Made by a program: the position numbers and the translations under genes. This document shows positions 16,033 to 23,861 of a stretch of 38,289 nt of DNA, one piece after another. The stretch is taken from positions 1 to 38,289 of the forward strand of contig CALFZM010000377.1 in NCBI GenBank assembly GCA_937952235.1, read 5' to 3'. Under the pieces are notes generated by a model. The model worked only from the letters and a program-made list of their open reading frames with translations, made no database searches and was not told the origin of the DNA. The DNA is from an uncultured Opitutia bacterium (GTDB lineage: Bacteria; Verrucomicrobiota; Verrucomicrobiia; Opitutales; Opitutaceae). Positions within the stretch are counted from its first letter, which is position 1; each line of letters begins with the position of its first letter.

Positions 16033-17231
16033 AGGAAAGCCGCCTCCGCTCTGCCGGTTTGCTCGCCGGATTCCGCCGCCGCCGTCGGGGCTCGGTGCTC
16101 GTCATCGTGATGGTGACGCTGCTGTTTGCGACCTTCGCGCTCGTCAACTTCATGGAGAAGGCGAGCGTGGATCTCCTCGTCGACCAGCGTGAGATCCTCT
16201 CCCGCCGCCTGCGGCACGAGGCGTACAACGCCCTCGAGATGACCCTCGGCGTGCTCAACGAATTCCGCGAGGCGGGCAACGGCCTGCGCAGTCCCGCCGA
16301 AGGGTGGGGCGATCCGCTCGAGTTTGCCGGTTATGTGCCGGGCGAGGATCGGACGATCTCGGTCTCCTTCGACGACGAAAGCGGCAAACTGCCGCTTCCC
16401 CGCATGGATGCCCAGATGCTCGTGCGACTGTTTCGCTACTGGGAGCTGCCGCAGGCGGAGGCGGAAAGCGTCGCCGATGCGCTGCTCGGGTGGATGAAAC
16501 GGGATCACGTCTACACGTCCGCCGTGCAGCCCGACTACGACGCGGCGCCGATCCCGTACGAGGTGCCGGGCCGTTCGCTGCGTTCCTACGGCGAACTCGC
16601 GGCGATCGACAAGGTGCGCGAGGTCTTCTTCGACGCCGATGGGCGGCCCAACGACCTCTGGCGACGTTTCGTCGACAGCGTGTCGCTCTTCGATTTCGCG
16701 CGCCCCAACCTCAACGGCGCCCGTCCCGATACGCTCGCGGCCCTCGGGCAGTTCGATGACACGCAGCAGCGCAACCTGGGCGACTACCTGCGTGGTGCGG
16801 GCCTGTACCAGAACCAGGGTCCGCGCTTCTTCCGCTCCCCCAACGAGGCCCAGGCGGTGGCCGGACCCGCGGGCGACACCGGCGCGTTCGAGGCGACTAT
16901 CAGCGCGCTGCGGATCACTGTGACCGTGCGCGAGGGCACCACGGAGTACCGGCTCTCCACCGTGATTGCCCCGCAGGGTGGCGCGCGGACGATCCAGACC
17001 ACGGCCTCCGACACCCGCCGCGTCACCCAGACCGCCGGTGCGCAGACCGCGGCGCAGCGGCAGAGCCGGCCCAACGCGGCCCAGGCCAACCCGCGCCCGG
17101 GGGCCACGCCCGGCGTTCCCGGCGCAGCCGCGACTCCACGGAACCTCCAGTACCCTTTTACGCTCTTGGAAATTCAGGAAAATGATGCGATCCCTCCGCC
17201 GCCGCTGCCGCCGCCCAATCCCTTGATCTGA
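16029..17231 (+). CDS. gspK: Type II secretion minor pseudopilin GspK
   Basis: GTG 16029 overlaps the gspJ stop; the product has 400 residues. A basic stretch FRRRRRG precedes SVLVIVMVTLLFATFALV. GspK proteins have this degenerate prepilin segment and lack the position-5 Glu seen in other pseudopilins, allowing them to cap the tip. The globular part shows the helical insertion typical of GspK (FDDESGKLPLPRMD, AESVADALLGWMKRDH, PYEVPGRSLRSYGELAAI, RPNLNGARPDTLAAL). After about residue 320 comes a low-complexity Ala/Gln/Pro tail ending PPPPLPPPNPLI, longer than usual. An internal FTLLEI near the end is coincidental because it lacks a basic leader and hydrophobic helix. gspL follows after 2 bp. 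Confidence 0.88.
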   Translation: MKESRLRSAGLLAGFRRRRRGSVLVIVMVTLLFATFALVNFMEKASVDLLVDQREILSRRLRHEAYNALEMTLGVLNEFREAGNGLRSPAEGWGDPLEFAGYVPGEDRTISVSFDDESGKLPLPRMDAQMLVRLFRYWELPQAEAESVADALLGWMKRDHVYTSAVQPDYDAAPIPYEVPGRSLRSYGELAAIDKVREVFFDADGRPNDLWRRFVDSVSLFDFARPNLNGARPDTLAALGQFDDTQQRNLGDYLRGAGLYQNQGPRFFRSPNEAQAVAGPAGDTGAFEATISALRITVTVREGTTEYRLSTVIAPQGGARTIQTTASDTRRVTQTAGAQTAAQRQSRPNAAQANPRPGATPGVPGAAATPRNLQYPFTLLEIQENDAIPPPPLPPPNPLI

Positions 17232-17233
17232 CC

Positions 17234-18418
17234 ATGTGTGCCTCTCCGCTCCGCCTCCTGAGGTCCGGACCGCCGCCCCCCCGGGCTGCGCTCCTCCCGG
17301 ATGCGCAGTTCTTTACGCGGCGGGTGGCGGTGGCGCCCGGAGCCACGCCGGCCGAGGCGGCCAGCCAGATCGAACTCGCGCTCGAGGCACTGTCACCGTT
17401 TCCGCTGACGCAGCTCTACTACGGCTGGTTCTGGCAGCCGGGCCAGGGGCACGCCCTGGTTTTCGCCGCGTACCGGCGGCGTTTCACGACCGAGCAAACG
17501 AACGCGTGGGCGGAGGCGGAGATCGTCCTGCCCGCCTTTGCCGCCCTGCTGGGAGCGGCGCTGCCGCCGGCGGCGACCGTGCTGCTGCCGGGAACCGACA
17601 GCCTGACGGCCGTGCAGTGGGGCGAGGGCGGCGAACCAACCCGCGTCGAGACGCTCGCGCTGGCGCCTGAGGCGGGCGAGGAGGAGCGGGCGCGGCGGCG
17701 CGAGGAATTTGTACGCGGGCTGGGTGGCGACCAGACGGTGATCGAGCTGGCGGATACGCCCGCCGCCGATGCCTCGTTCACGGATCATGAGCTCACGTTC
17801 CGTTCCGGCGACGTGGTGTCGCGGTTTCCGGCGTCCGTCGCCGCGGCGATGGACGTGCGCGACAAGGCCGAACTTGCGCTGCGCCGCGGCGCGCGCCGGC
17901 GCGACATCCTGCTCTGGCGGATCGCCCTCGGCGCGGTCGCCGCGCTGCTGTTGCTGGGCATCGGGGAAGTCGCGCTGATCGGAGCTCGCGCCTGGCAGAA
18001 CGTCCGGCTGCGCCAGGTTGCGGCACAGAAGCCGGTGGTCGATCGCATCGCCGGCATCCACACGCTCACCAACCGGATCGAGGACTTCGCCACGAAACGC
18101 CTGCTGCCGCTCGAGATGCTCACGCAGCTCGTCGGGTTCAGCCAGGACCTCGAGCGCAAGCCGGCCGAGATCCTGTTCACCCGGGTCGCGGCCGACCAGG
18201 CCGCCGGGCTCAACACGCTGACGATCGAGGCCCGGACGACCAATCCGGCCCAGGTCAATGCCTACGAGGCGACCCTGCGCGCGCTGCCCACCGTGCTCAG
18301 CGCGGACGCGAAGTTCGGCCAGGTCGGCGGCGATCGCGCGACCTTCACCCTGACGGTGGTGTTCAAGCCGGATGCGTTGAAACCCAATGCCGCCGCCCCG
18401 GTGGCCAAGGCTCCATGA
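17234..18418 (+). CDS. gspL: Type II secretion inner-membrane protein, GspL-like
   Basis: The product has 394 residues. The first about 215 residues are cytoplasmic-type (FPLTQLYYGWFWQPGQ, VLLPGTDSLTAVQW) and would be the actin-like domain that contacts the ATPase GspE. One membrane segment lies around residues 225-252 (LLWRIALGAVAALLLLGIGE). The periplasmic part has a short coiled segment and a ferredoxin-like end (EMLTQLVGFSQDLERKP, NTLTIEARTTNPAQVNAYEA), as in GspL/PilN. Sequence identity to classical GspL is low, so the call leans on topology and on its place between gspK and gspM. Its stop overlaps the gspM start as ATGA (18415-18418). Confidence 0.8.
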   Translation: MCASPLRLLRSGPPPPRAALLPDAQFFTRRVAVAPGATPAEAASQIELALEALSPFPLTQLYYGWFWQPGQGHALVFAAYRRRFTTEQTNAWAEAEIVLPAFAALLGAALPPAATVLLPGTDSLTAVQWGEGGEPTRVETLALAPEAGEEERARRREEFVRGLGGDQTVIELADTPAADASFTDHELTFRSGDVVSRFPASVAAAMDVRDKAELALRRGARRRDILLWRIALGAVAALLLLGIGEVALIGARAWQNVRLRQVAAQKPVVDRIAGIHTLTNRIEDFATKRLLPLEMLTQLVGFSQDLERKPAEILFTRVAADQAAGLNTLTIEARTTNPAQVNAYEATLRALPTVLSADAKFGQVGGDRATFTLTVVFKPDALKPNAAAPVAKAP

Positions 18419-18951
18419 TTCGTCGCGCCCGCGCCTTCTTCCTCAGTCGTGCCCTGCGCGAGAAATTCCTGCTGCTCGCCTTCATCGGCATCGGGCTGCT
18501 GTGGTGGGCGTCCGAATACAGCCGTCGCGCGGCCGCCTTCTGGTCGGCCCAGCGCGCCACGACGGTGCAGCTCACGGAACAGGCGCAGTGGATCCGCGAG
18601 CGCGCCGCGATCGAGGCGACCGCGCAGAAGACCGCCGGCCGGCTCGACCGGGGCAGGACGCTCAACGGCAACCAGCTCGTGACGACCGTGCCGCGCCTCG
18701 CGACCGACGCGGGGCTGAAGAACGTGCAGACCTTCGGCGGGCTCGAGAACACCCGCACCGGACAGTTTGCCGTCCACTCGCAGGAGTTCGTCATCCGCAA
18801 CGTCGACTGGGAACCCCTGCTCAAATTTTATGAAGCCCTCCAGCAGCGGTCGCCGTATATCGCCATCGAACGCTTCGTGCTGCAGACCCCCAACAACGCG
18901 GCGCAGCACACGCTCAACGTCAAGGTGACCTCGGTGGAGATCGTGCAGTAG
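18415..18951 (+). CDS. gspM: Type II secretion inner-membrane protein, GspM-like
   Basis: This 178-residue bitopic protein starts inside the gspL stop. A basic N-terminus (MIRRARAFF) is followed by a membrane segment at about 18-33 (FLLLAFIGIGLLWWASE), a helical stretch rich in Arg/Glu/Gln (ATTVQLTEQAQWIRERAAIE) and a C-terminal ferredoxin-like domain (TGQFAVHSQEFVIRNVDW, PLLKFYEALQQR, LNVKVTSVEIVQ). This is the GspM/PilO topology; GspM binds GspL to form the inner-membrane platform. It is the last gene of the block, and a candidate terminator follows 36 bp later. No gspN or gspC is present. Confidence 0.8.
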   Translation: MIRRARAFFLSRALREKFLLLAFIGIGLLWWASEYSRRAAAFWSAQRATTVQLTEQAQWIRERAAIEATAQKTAGRLDRGRTLNGNQLVTTVPRLATDAGLKNVQTFGGLENTRTGQFAVHSQEFVIRNVDWEPLLKFYEALQQRSPYIAIERFVLQTPNNAAQHTLNVKVTSVEIVQ

Positions 18952-18987
18952 GGAACGGCACCGCCGGGCAGGCGGGCGGGAGGCGCG

Positions 18988-19014
18988 CCGCGCTGACCCC
19001 GGTGGCGCGGTTTT
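18988..19014 (+). terminator. Candidate intrinsic terminator after gspM
   Basis: CCGCGC at 18988-18993 pairs perfectly with GCGCGG at 19005-19010 around an 11-base loop and is followed directly by TTTT at 19011-19014. The stem is short and the T-run brief, but position right after the last gene of the operon supports the call. Confidence 0.5.
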
Positions 19015-19072
19015 CCGCCGTCAAAATTGTCCGAATTCCGTTAACCCGGCCGCGAAGGGTTCGTCTCTCCGG

Positions 19073-19100
19073 GGAACCTGTACGAATGGTTACGTTTCGC
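19073..19100 (+). promoter_or_regulatory. Possible ECF-type promoter of the DUF3570 cluster
   Basis: GGAAC at 19073-19077 resembles the -35 element of extracytoplasmic-function sigma factors and is followed by an AT-richer stretch (TACGAATGGTTACGTTTC) where a -10 would be expected, about 50 bp before the gene start. No matching -10 consensus can be fixed, so this is only suggestive. Confidence 0.2.
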
Positions 19101-19150
19101 ACGTTGCGCCGACTCCCTGGCCGCATCCCTTGATCCCCAGCCACTCGCCG

Positions 19151-20305
19151 ATGACTCGTCCGTCGCTCCTTCGCGGTTACGCCCTCTGCGGCGTCCTGGC
19201 CTCCCTGCTCCCCCGCGCGGCGCGGGCCGAGGAGTCGGTGCGTTACAAGTACCAGGATTATCGCGAATCAGCGGGCCGCATCGCGGTCGAGGTGCACGGC
19301 GCGACGATCGAGAAGGACTTTGGCCCCAACCTCCACCTCAAGCTGGAGGGCGTGATCGACGCGATCGCCGGGGCCACGCCCAACGGCCAGCCGGCGCCGG
19401 CCGGCAGCGACCAGGTGCCGCTCTCCCGCCTCACCGAGCGGCGCAAGGCGTGGAACGCGGCCCTCTCGCGGCAGTTCGCGCGGGTGAATGTGGCGGTCGG
19501 GGTCGCCAACAGCCGCGAGAGCGACTATGTCTCCACCGGCTGGTCGCTGAACACGCTCAGCGACTTCAACCAGAAGAACACCACGCTGTTGGTCGGGCTC
19601 GCCGGCACCGAGGACGACGTGCGCGTCTTCCATCAGACGGGGCCCGCGGCGAAGCGCACCCGCGACCTGATCGTCGGTGTCACTCAGCTTCTCGATCCGC
19701 AGGCGATGGTGACCTTCAATCTCACCTGGGGCCGGCAGCGCGGCTACCTGGCCGATCCCTACAAGCTGGTGCAGAAGGAGACCGAGATCGTGCCCGGCGT
19801 GTCGCTGCCGCTCACGTTTCCGGAAAACCGCCCGGCGGAACGCGACAAGGGCCTCGCGTTTCTCGGCTACCACCGGACGTTCCCGCGGGCAAGCGGCGCG
19901 CTGGAACTCGGCTATCGATTCGGCCGCGACAGCTACGATGTGACCTCGCACACCCTGGAGGCCGCGTGGTTCCAGAGCCTCGGTCCACAGGTGATCCTGC
20001 GTCCGTCGTTCCGCTACTACACGCAGGACGCGGCGGAATTCTACCACTACCGGCTCGACGGCACCACGGTGGTTCCCCTGGCCGGGGCGCCGCGGCCGGG
20101 CGGGCCGTTCTACTCCTCGGATTACCGGCTCTCCGCGCTGCGCACGCTCACCTATGGCGCGAAGCTCGTGTGGACGCCGATGGAGGCGCTGCAGTTCGAC
20201 GCGACCTACGAACGGTACGACATGCGCGGCACCGATGGGGTGACGCCCCGGAGCGCCTATTGCCGGGCCGACATCGTCACACTCGGCGCGAAGTTTTCCT
20301 GGTGA
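19151..20305 (+). CDS. DUF3570 outer-membrane beta-barrel protein
   Basis: ATG 19151 gives 384 residues with a signal peptide (MTRPSLLRGYALCGVLASLL, cleavage near RARA-EES). A TTG at 19130 is possible but would add a non-hydrophobic extension. YKYQDYRESAGRIAVEVHG near the mature N-terminus and repeated amphipathic strands (LHLKLEGVIDAIAGATPNG, NVAVGVANSRESDYVSTGW, VTFNLTWGRQRGYLADPYK, LELGYRFGRDSYDVTSHTL) match DUF3570. The chain ends in TLGAKFSW, with a terminal aromatic residue as in outer-membrane barrels. DUF3570 has no proven function. Here it heads a group with ApbE, a TlpA-like thioredoxin and a DUF4266 lipoprotein, a recurrent neighbourhood in diverse bacteria as far as I recall, implying a shared envelope pathway. 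Confidence 0.85.
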   Translation: MTRPSLLRGYALCGVLASLLPRAARAEESVRYKYQDYRESAGRIAVEVHGATIEKDFGPNLHLKLEGVIDAIAGATPNGQPAPAGSDQVPLSRLTERRKAWNAALSRQFARVNVAVGVANSRESDYVSTGWSLNTLSDFNQKNTTLLVGLAGTEDDVRVFHQTGPAAKRTRDLIVGVTQLLDPQAMVTFNLTWGRQRGYLADPYKLVQKETEIVPGVSLPLTFPENRPAERDKGLAFLGYHRTFPRASGALELGYRFGRDSYDVTSHTLEAAWFQSLGPQVILRPSFRYYTQDAAEFYHYRLDGTTVVPLAGAPRPGGPFYSSDYRLSALRTLTYGAKLVWTPMEALQFDATYERYDMRGTDGVTPRSAYCRADIVTLGAKFSW

Positions 20306-20311
20306 CCGCCC

Positions 20312-21301
20312 ATGGCCGTCGTCTCCCAGTCGCAACGCACGCCCCAACCCGCCGCCAGCGGCGTGGCCGCCGACGTGCCGCTGCGGCAGCTCGCCTTTCC
20401 GGCGCTCGGCACGAACTGCGCGGTCCAGTACGCCGCGCCGGCGGGCGACGGTCAGGCGGTGGCGTTCGAGCGGGCGCTGGTGGCCTGGGTGAACGCCTTC
20501 GAGGCGAAGTACTCGCGGTTCCGGCCCGACAGCCTCGTGAGCCGGATCAATGCGGCCGCGGGTCGCGCGTGGGTCGAGGTCGACGCGGAGATGGAAGTCA
20601 TGCTCAAGCTCTGCGACACGCTCCATTTCATGACGCAGGGCATCCTGGATCCGACGGCGTTGCCGCTGATCCGGCTCTGGAATTTCCGCGCCGAGGCGCC
20701 GGTGCTGCCCTCAGAGGCGGACGTCGCGGCCGCCCGGGCGAGCGTCGGCTGGAAGAAGGTCCAGCGCTCCCCCGGCCGCGTGTTCCTGCCCGACCCGGGC
20801 ATGGCGCTCGACTTCGGCGGGTTCGGCAAGGAGTACGCCGTCGACATCGCCGCGCAGATCGCGGCCGACCACGGCATCCCCTCTGCGCTGGTCGATTTCG
20901 GCCACGATCTCCGGGCGGTCTCGGCTCCGCCCGGCCGCCCGGCCTGGCATGTGGGTCTGGAGGATCCGTTCAAACCCGGCGCGATCGCCGGCAGCCTCGC
21001 GGTGGTGGGCCGGAGCGTGGCCTCCTCGGGCGACTACATCCGGCGCGTCGTCGCCGGCGGCCGGCGGTACGGCCACATCATCGACGTGCGCACCGGCTGG
21101 CCGGTCAATAACGGCTGCCTGCAGGCCACGGTCATCGCCGGGAGCTGCCTCCAGGCGGGCGTGCTGTCGACCACGGCTTTCGTCCTCGGCGTGCCGAAGG
21201 GCATCGAGTTCATCCAGGCCTGTCCGGGCGCGGAAGGCCTGATCGTGACGGAGCGCGCCCGGGCGCAGACCCGCGGTTTTTTCCACCATGTCGCTTCGTG
21301 A
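20312..21301 (+). CDS. apbE: ApbE-family FAD:protein FMN transferase
   Basis: This 329-residue protein belongs to the family that attaches FMN from FAD to Ser/Thr of exported redox proteins. Motifs in order: FPALGTNCAVQY, SRFRPDSLVSRIN, a DPTALPLIRLWNF segment (equivalent of DPT...W.F), LDFGGFGKEYAVD (equivalent of LDLGGIAKGYAVD), ALVDFGHDLRAV (where most members have N-x-GG-D/N-x-R), HIIDVRTGWPV (equivalent of HIIDPRTG-P-) and LSTTAFVLG. Oddities: no signal peptide or lipobox is visible although the family acts outside the cytoplasm, and the NxGG motif is replaced by DFGHD. It lies 6 bp after DUF3570 and overlaps the next gene by 14 bp. No clear flavinylation target is encoded nearby. Confidence 0.88.
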   Translation: MAVVSQSQRTPQPAASGVAADVPLRQLAFPALGTNCAVQYAAPAGDGQAVAFERALVAWVNAFEAKYSRFRPDSLVSRINAAAGRAWVEVDAEMEVMLKLCDTLHFMTQGILDPTALPLIRLWNFRAEAPVLPSEADVAAARASVGWKKVQRSPGRVFLPDPGMALDFGGFGKEYAVDIAAQIAADHGIPSALVDFGHDLRAVSAPPGRPAWHVGLEDPFKPGAIAGSLAVVGRSVASSGDYIRRVVAGGRRYGHIIDVRTGWPVNNGCLQATVIAGSCLQAGVLSTTAFVLGVPKGIEFIQACPGAEGLIVTERARAQTRGFFHHVAS

Positions 21302-21800
21302 TCTCCTGCTCCGCGGCGCGGTGCTCGCGGCGCTGGGCGCCGTCGCGTTGCGCGCCGAAGTGAAAGTCGGCGCCGCGTTTCCCGCGCTCACGCCCGCGCT
21401 CGTGACCTCGCTCGGCGCGGGCGAGGTGCCCGCGACGGCCGGGCAGGTGGTGCTCGTCGACTTCTGGGCCTCATGGTGCGCGCCCTGCAAGGCGGCCTTC
21501 GGCGCGCTGGCGCAGTTGCAGAAGGAGTTCGCCGGCCGCGGGCTGGTGATCGTGGCCGTGAGCGTCGACGAAAAGCCGGCCGCGGCCGCGGCGTTCGTGA
21601 AGCGCCTGGCGCCGAATTTTTCCACCGTCCACGACCGCACCCAGGCGCTGGTCCGCCAGGTCGGCGTGCCGACGATGCCGACAAGCTACCTGGTGGGCCG
21701 CGACGGGCGCGTGCGCTTCGTGCAGGCCGGCTTCCACGGCGAAGCCACCGAGCGCGAATTGCGGCGCCAGATCGAGCTCCTCCTCGCCGAGAAATCCTGA
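21288..21800 (+). CDS. TlpA/ResA-like exported thioredoxin
   Basis: The product has 170 residues, and its start overlaps the apbE end by 14 bp. The signal peptide is MSLRDLLLRGAVLAALGAVA, with cleavage near LRA-EVK. The thioredoxin fold shows VVLVDFWASWCAPCKAAF with the redox pair Cys64-Cys67, an AhpC/TSA-like segment VIVAVSVDEKPAAA, and the cis-proline region VPTMPTSYLVGRDG. WCAPC is typical of periplasmic disulfide reductases such as TlpA and ResA, which keep cysteines of metal- or cofactor-binding proteins reduced. The likely client is the next gene product, a lipoprotein with a C-terminal Cys-Gly-Cys; this pairing is inferred from position. Confidence 0.9.
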   Translation: MSLRDLLLRGAVLAALGAVALRAEVKVGAAFPALTPALVTSLGAGEVPATAGQVVLVDFWASWCAPCKAAFGALAQLQKEFAGRGLVIVAVSVDEKPAAAAAFVKRLAPNFSTVHDRTQALVRQVGVPTMPTSYLVGRDGRVRFVQAGFHGEATERELRRQIELLLAEKS

Positions 21801-21809
21801 ATCCACGCC

Positions 21810-22052
21810 ATGCTCCTGCTTCGCCGCCTCCTGCCGCTCCTGGTCCTCGCCGCCGCGTGCCTCGGTGCCACCGGCTGCACCCATCCCGGCCTTGCCCGGG
21901 TGAAACCGTGGGAACGCGCGACGCTCACCGGCTATGCCATGCGTCCCGACCGTGACCCGCTGCACGCGGCAATGTCAGAGCACGTCTTCTTCTCGCGCGA
22001 GGCGACCACCGGCGGACGCGGCGTGGGCGGCAGCGGCTGCGGCTGCAACTGA
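21810..22052 (+). CDS. DUF4266 small lipoprotein with C-terminal GCGCN
   Basis: This 80-residue lipoprotein has a hydrophobic leader LLPLLVLAAACLGATGC with Cys23 as the likely lipidated residue. The mature part has the DUF4266 signature: VKPWERATLTGYAM, HAAMSEHVFFSREATTGGRG, and a Gly-rich end GVGGSGCGCN. The two terminal cysteines (77 and 79) are an obvious candidate for metal binding, disulfide exchange or modification. Its biochemical role is unknown. It lies 9 bp after the thioredoxin gene, in a row with DUF3570 and apbE. The frame is short but its lipobox and family pattern make it a real gene. Confidence 0.88.
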   Translation: MLLLRRLLPLLVLAAACLGATGCTHPGLARVKPWERATLTGYAMRPDRDPLHAAMSEHVFFSREATTGGRGVGGSGCGCN

Positions 22053-22083
22053 CACCGGCGAAACCGCACCTGACTCCCGCACC

Positions 22084-23688
22084 ATGCCTCCCGTCCTCCG
22101 CCTCTGGACCCTGCTGCAGCGCCTTCGCTGGCTGCACCTGCCGATCACCCTGCTCGTCGCGCTGCTGCAGCGCACGCCGGTGGTGAAACTCGCGGCGGGC
22201 GGGGGCGAGTTCGTGCTGCGCTCGCCGCTCGGCCAGGTGCTCAAGTCCGCCCTCACCGCGGCCGGGCTCGGCGCGCTGCACGCGCGCGCGGGGGCGACGA
22301 CTTTCACGGTCCGGCAGGGCGCCAATGTCATCGTCAACGTGAGCACGATCACCGGCGAGGCCGTGCGCGCCCCGGCGACGGGCACCGTCGGCACCGCGAT
22401 CGCTCCCGTCGCGTTCACCTACACCGGCACGCCGAGCAATCCGCAGTACTTCCGGATCTCGGGCCAGCTTCCGCCCGGGCTCGCGTTCATTCCGCCGGAC
22501 ACGGGCGGGACCGTTCCTTCCGGCACGCCGGTGATCTCCGGCACGCCCACGCAGGGCGGCTCCTTTACGGTCAACGTGCAGGGCTTTGGCACGAGCGGCA
22601 ACGGGCAGCCGGAGGCGATCGTGTTCAACATCGCGGGCGGCGCGGCCACGGCGCCGTCGTTCACGACGCAGCCGCAGGGAGGCACCGTGCCCGCGGGTGC
22701 CACCGTCACCTTCACCGCCGCGGCGAGCGGCTCGCCTGCGCCCACGTACCAGTGGCGGCGCAACAACACCGTCCTCACGGGCGCGACTTCGCCCACGCTC
22801 ACGCTCACCAATGTCTCGGCCGCCGATGCCGGCGACTACACTGTGGTCGCGTCGAATTCCGCGGGGAGCCAGACGTCGAACGTCGCCACCCTCGCGGTCA
22901 CGGTCGCCGGCGGCACCGCGCGCCTGACGAATCTCTCCGTGCGCGCCGCGATGGCGGCGGGCCAGACGTTGATCATGGGGTTCGCCATGACCGGCGGCTC
23001 CAAGCCCGTGTTGCTGCGCGCCGTGGGGCCGGGACTGGCACCTTTCGGCGTGAGCGGCACGATGAGCGATCCGCGGCTGGCGTTGTTCCGGGATGCGACG
23101 CAGCTCGACGCCAACGACAATTGGGGCGGCACCGGGGCGCTCGCGACGGCCATGGCCGGCGTCGGGGCGTTTGCGCTGCCGCCGGCGAGCCTCGACGCGG
23201 CGCTCCTGCGCGGGATCGACGGGAGCCACACCGCCCAGGTCACCGGGACGGGTGGCGGGGTGGTGCTGGTCGAAGCCTACGACAGCGGCACCGGTTTCAC
23301 GCCGCGGCTGGTGAACGTCTCGGCCCGCAATCGCGCCGGCACCGGCGACGACATCCTGATCGCGGGCTTCACGGTCGGAGGCACCGGCTCGCTGCCGCTG
23401 CTGGTCCGTGCCGTCGGACCGCGGCTGCAGGCCTTCGGCGTGACGGGTTTCCTCGTCGATCCGAAGCTGGAAATCTACGACAGCGCGGGCGCGAAGGTCA
23501 CCGAGAACGACAACTGGGCCGGCTCGCTGGCGGCGACGTTCTCCGCCGTGGGCGCATTCGAGCTCGCTGCCGGCAGCCGCGACGCCGCGCTGCTCACCTC
23601 GCTCCCCCCGGGTAGCTACACCGCGCAGGTGAGCGGAGTCGGCGGCGGCACCGGCGAGGCCCTGGTCGAGATCTACGAAGTCCGTTAA
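22084..23688 (+). CDS. Exported He_PIG/Ig-domain protein with two C-terminal repeat domains
   Basis: ATG 22084 gives 534 residues, 31 bp after the DUF4266 gene. Residues 17-30 (LHLPITLLVALLQR) are a short hydrophobic stretch, and a second region (SALTAAGLGALHARAGA) precedes the first domain, so the export signal is unusual. Domains: a putative He_PIG-type Ig at about 98-185 (GTVGTAIAPVAFTYTG, SGQLPPGLAF, ISGTPTQGGSFTV); an Ig-like domain at 190-273 (PAPTYQWRRNNTVL, AADAGDYTVVASNSAG); then two copies of the window's repeat domain at about 280-400 and 408-534, ending GTGEALVEIYEVR. It is probably a surface or secreted binding protein. Whether it belongs functionally to the DUF3570 group or merely follows it is open. 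Confidence 0.85.
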   Translation: MPPVLRLWTLLQRLRWLHLPITLLVALLQRTPVVKLAAGGGEFVLRSPLGQVLKSALTAAGLGALHARAGATTFTVRQGANVIVNVSTITGEAVRAPATGTVGTAIAPVAFTYTGTPSNPQYFRISGQLPPGLAFIPPDTGGTVPSGTPVISGTPTQGGSFTVNVQGFGTSGNGQPEAIVFNIAGGAATAPSFTTQPQGGTVPAGATVTFTAAASGSPAPTYQWRRNNTVLTGATSPTLTLTNVSAADAGDYTVVASNSAGSQTSNVATLAVTVAGGTARLTNLSVRAAMAAGQTLIMGFAMTGGSKPVLLRAVGPGLAPFGVSGTMSDPRLALFRDATQLDANDNWGGTGALATAMAGVGAFALPPASLDAALLRGIDGSHTAQVTGTGGGVVLVEAYDSGTGFTPRLVNVSARNRAGTGDDILIAGFTVGGTGSLPLLVRAVGPRLQAFGVTGFLVDPKLEIYDSAGAKVTENDNWAGSLAATFSAVGAFELAAGSRDAALLTSLPPGSYTAQVSGVGGGTGEALVEIYEVR

Positions 23689-23710
23689 CGCCGGGAGTGT
23701 CCCGCCCCCC

Positions 23711-23780
23711 CCGCGGGAGCGCGGACGTCCCCGTCCGCGAGCATCAGGTGCGAACGGGGACGTCCGCGCCCCGGCGGAGC
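23711..23780. repeat. REPIN-like paired inverted stem-loops (family 2)
   Basis: GCGGACG / TCCC / CGTCCGC (23721-23738) is a 7-bp perfect stem with a TCCC loop. An inverted copy of the same core (ACGGGGACGTCCGCG) follows at about 23754-23768, with CGGGAGC on the left and GGCGGAGC on the right. It lies between the repeat-domain protein and the response regulator. The TCCC loop is shared with family 1. Confidence 0.75.
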
Positions 23781-23861
23781 GGAGCCGGCGCAGGATTGAC
23801 GCCCCCCTGCACCCTGAAATCCTCCTTTCCCTGGCAGGCGCCATACTCCCCGCCTGCCGCG

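Noticed and set aside
17150..17185. FTLLEI near the GspK C-terminus as a second prepilin motif
   Set aside because: No basic leader before it and no hydrophobic helix after it; followed by a Pro-rich tail.
22774..22795. TGAT-type sequence in the Ig domain of the protein at 22084 as an ApbE flavinylation site
   Set aside because: It lies in the common Ig-like pattern G-A-T-S-x-T-L-T-L and lacks the Asp and FMN-binding-domain context of true acceptor sites. The SGAT near the cyclophilin C-terminus is likewise part of its repeat.
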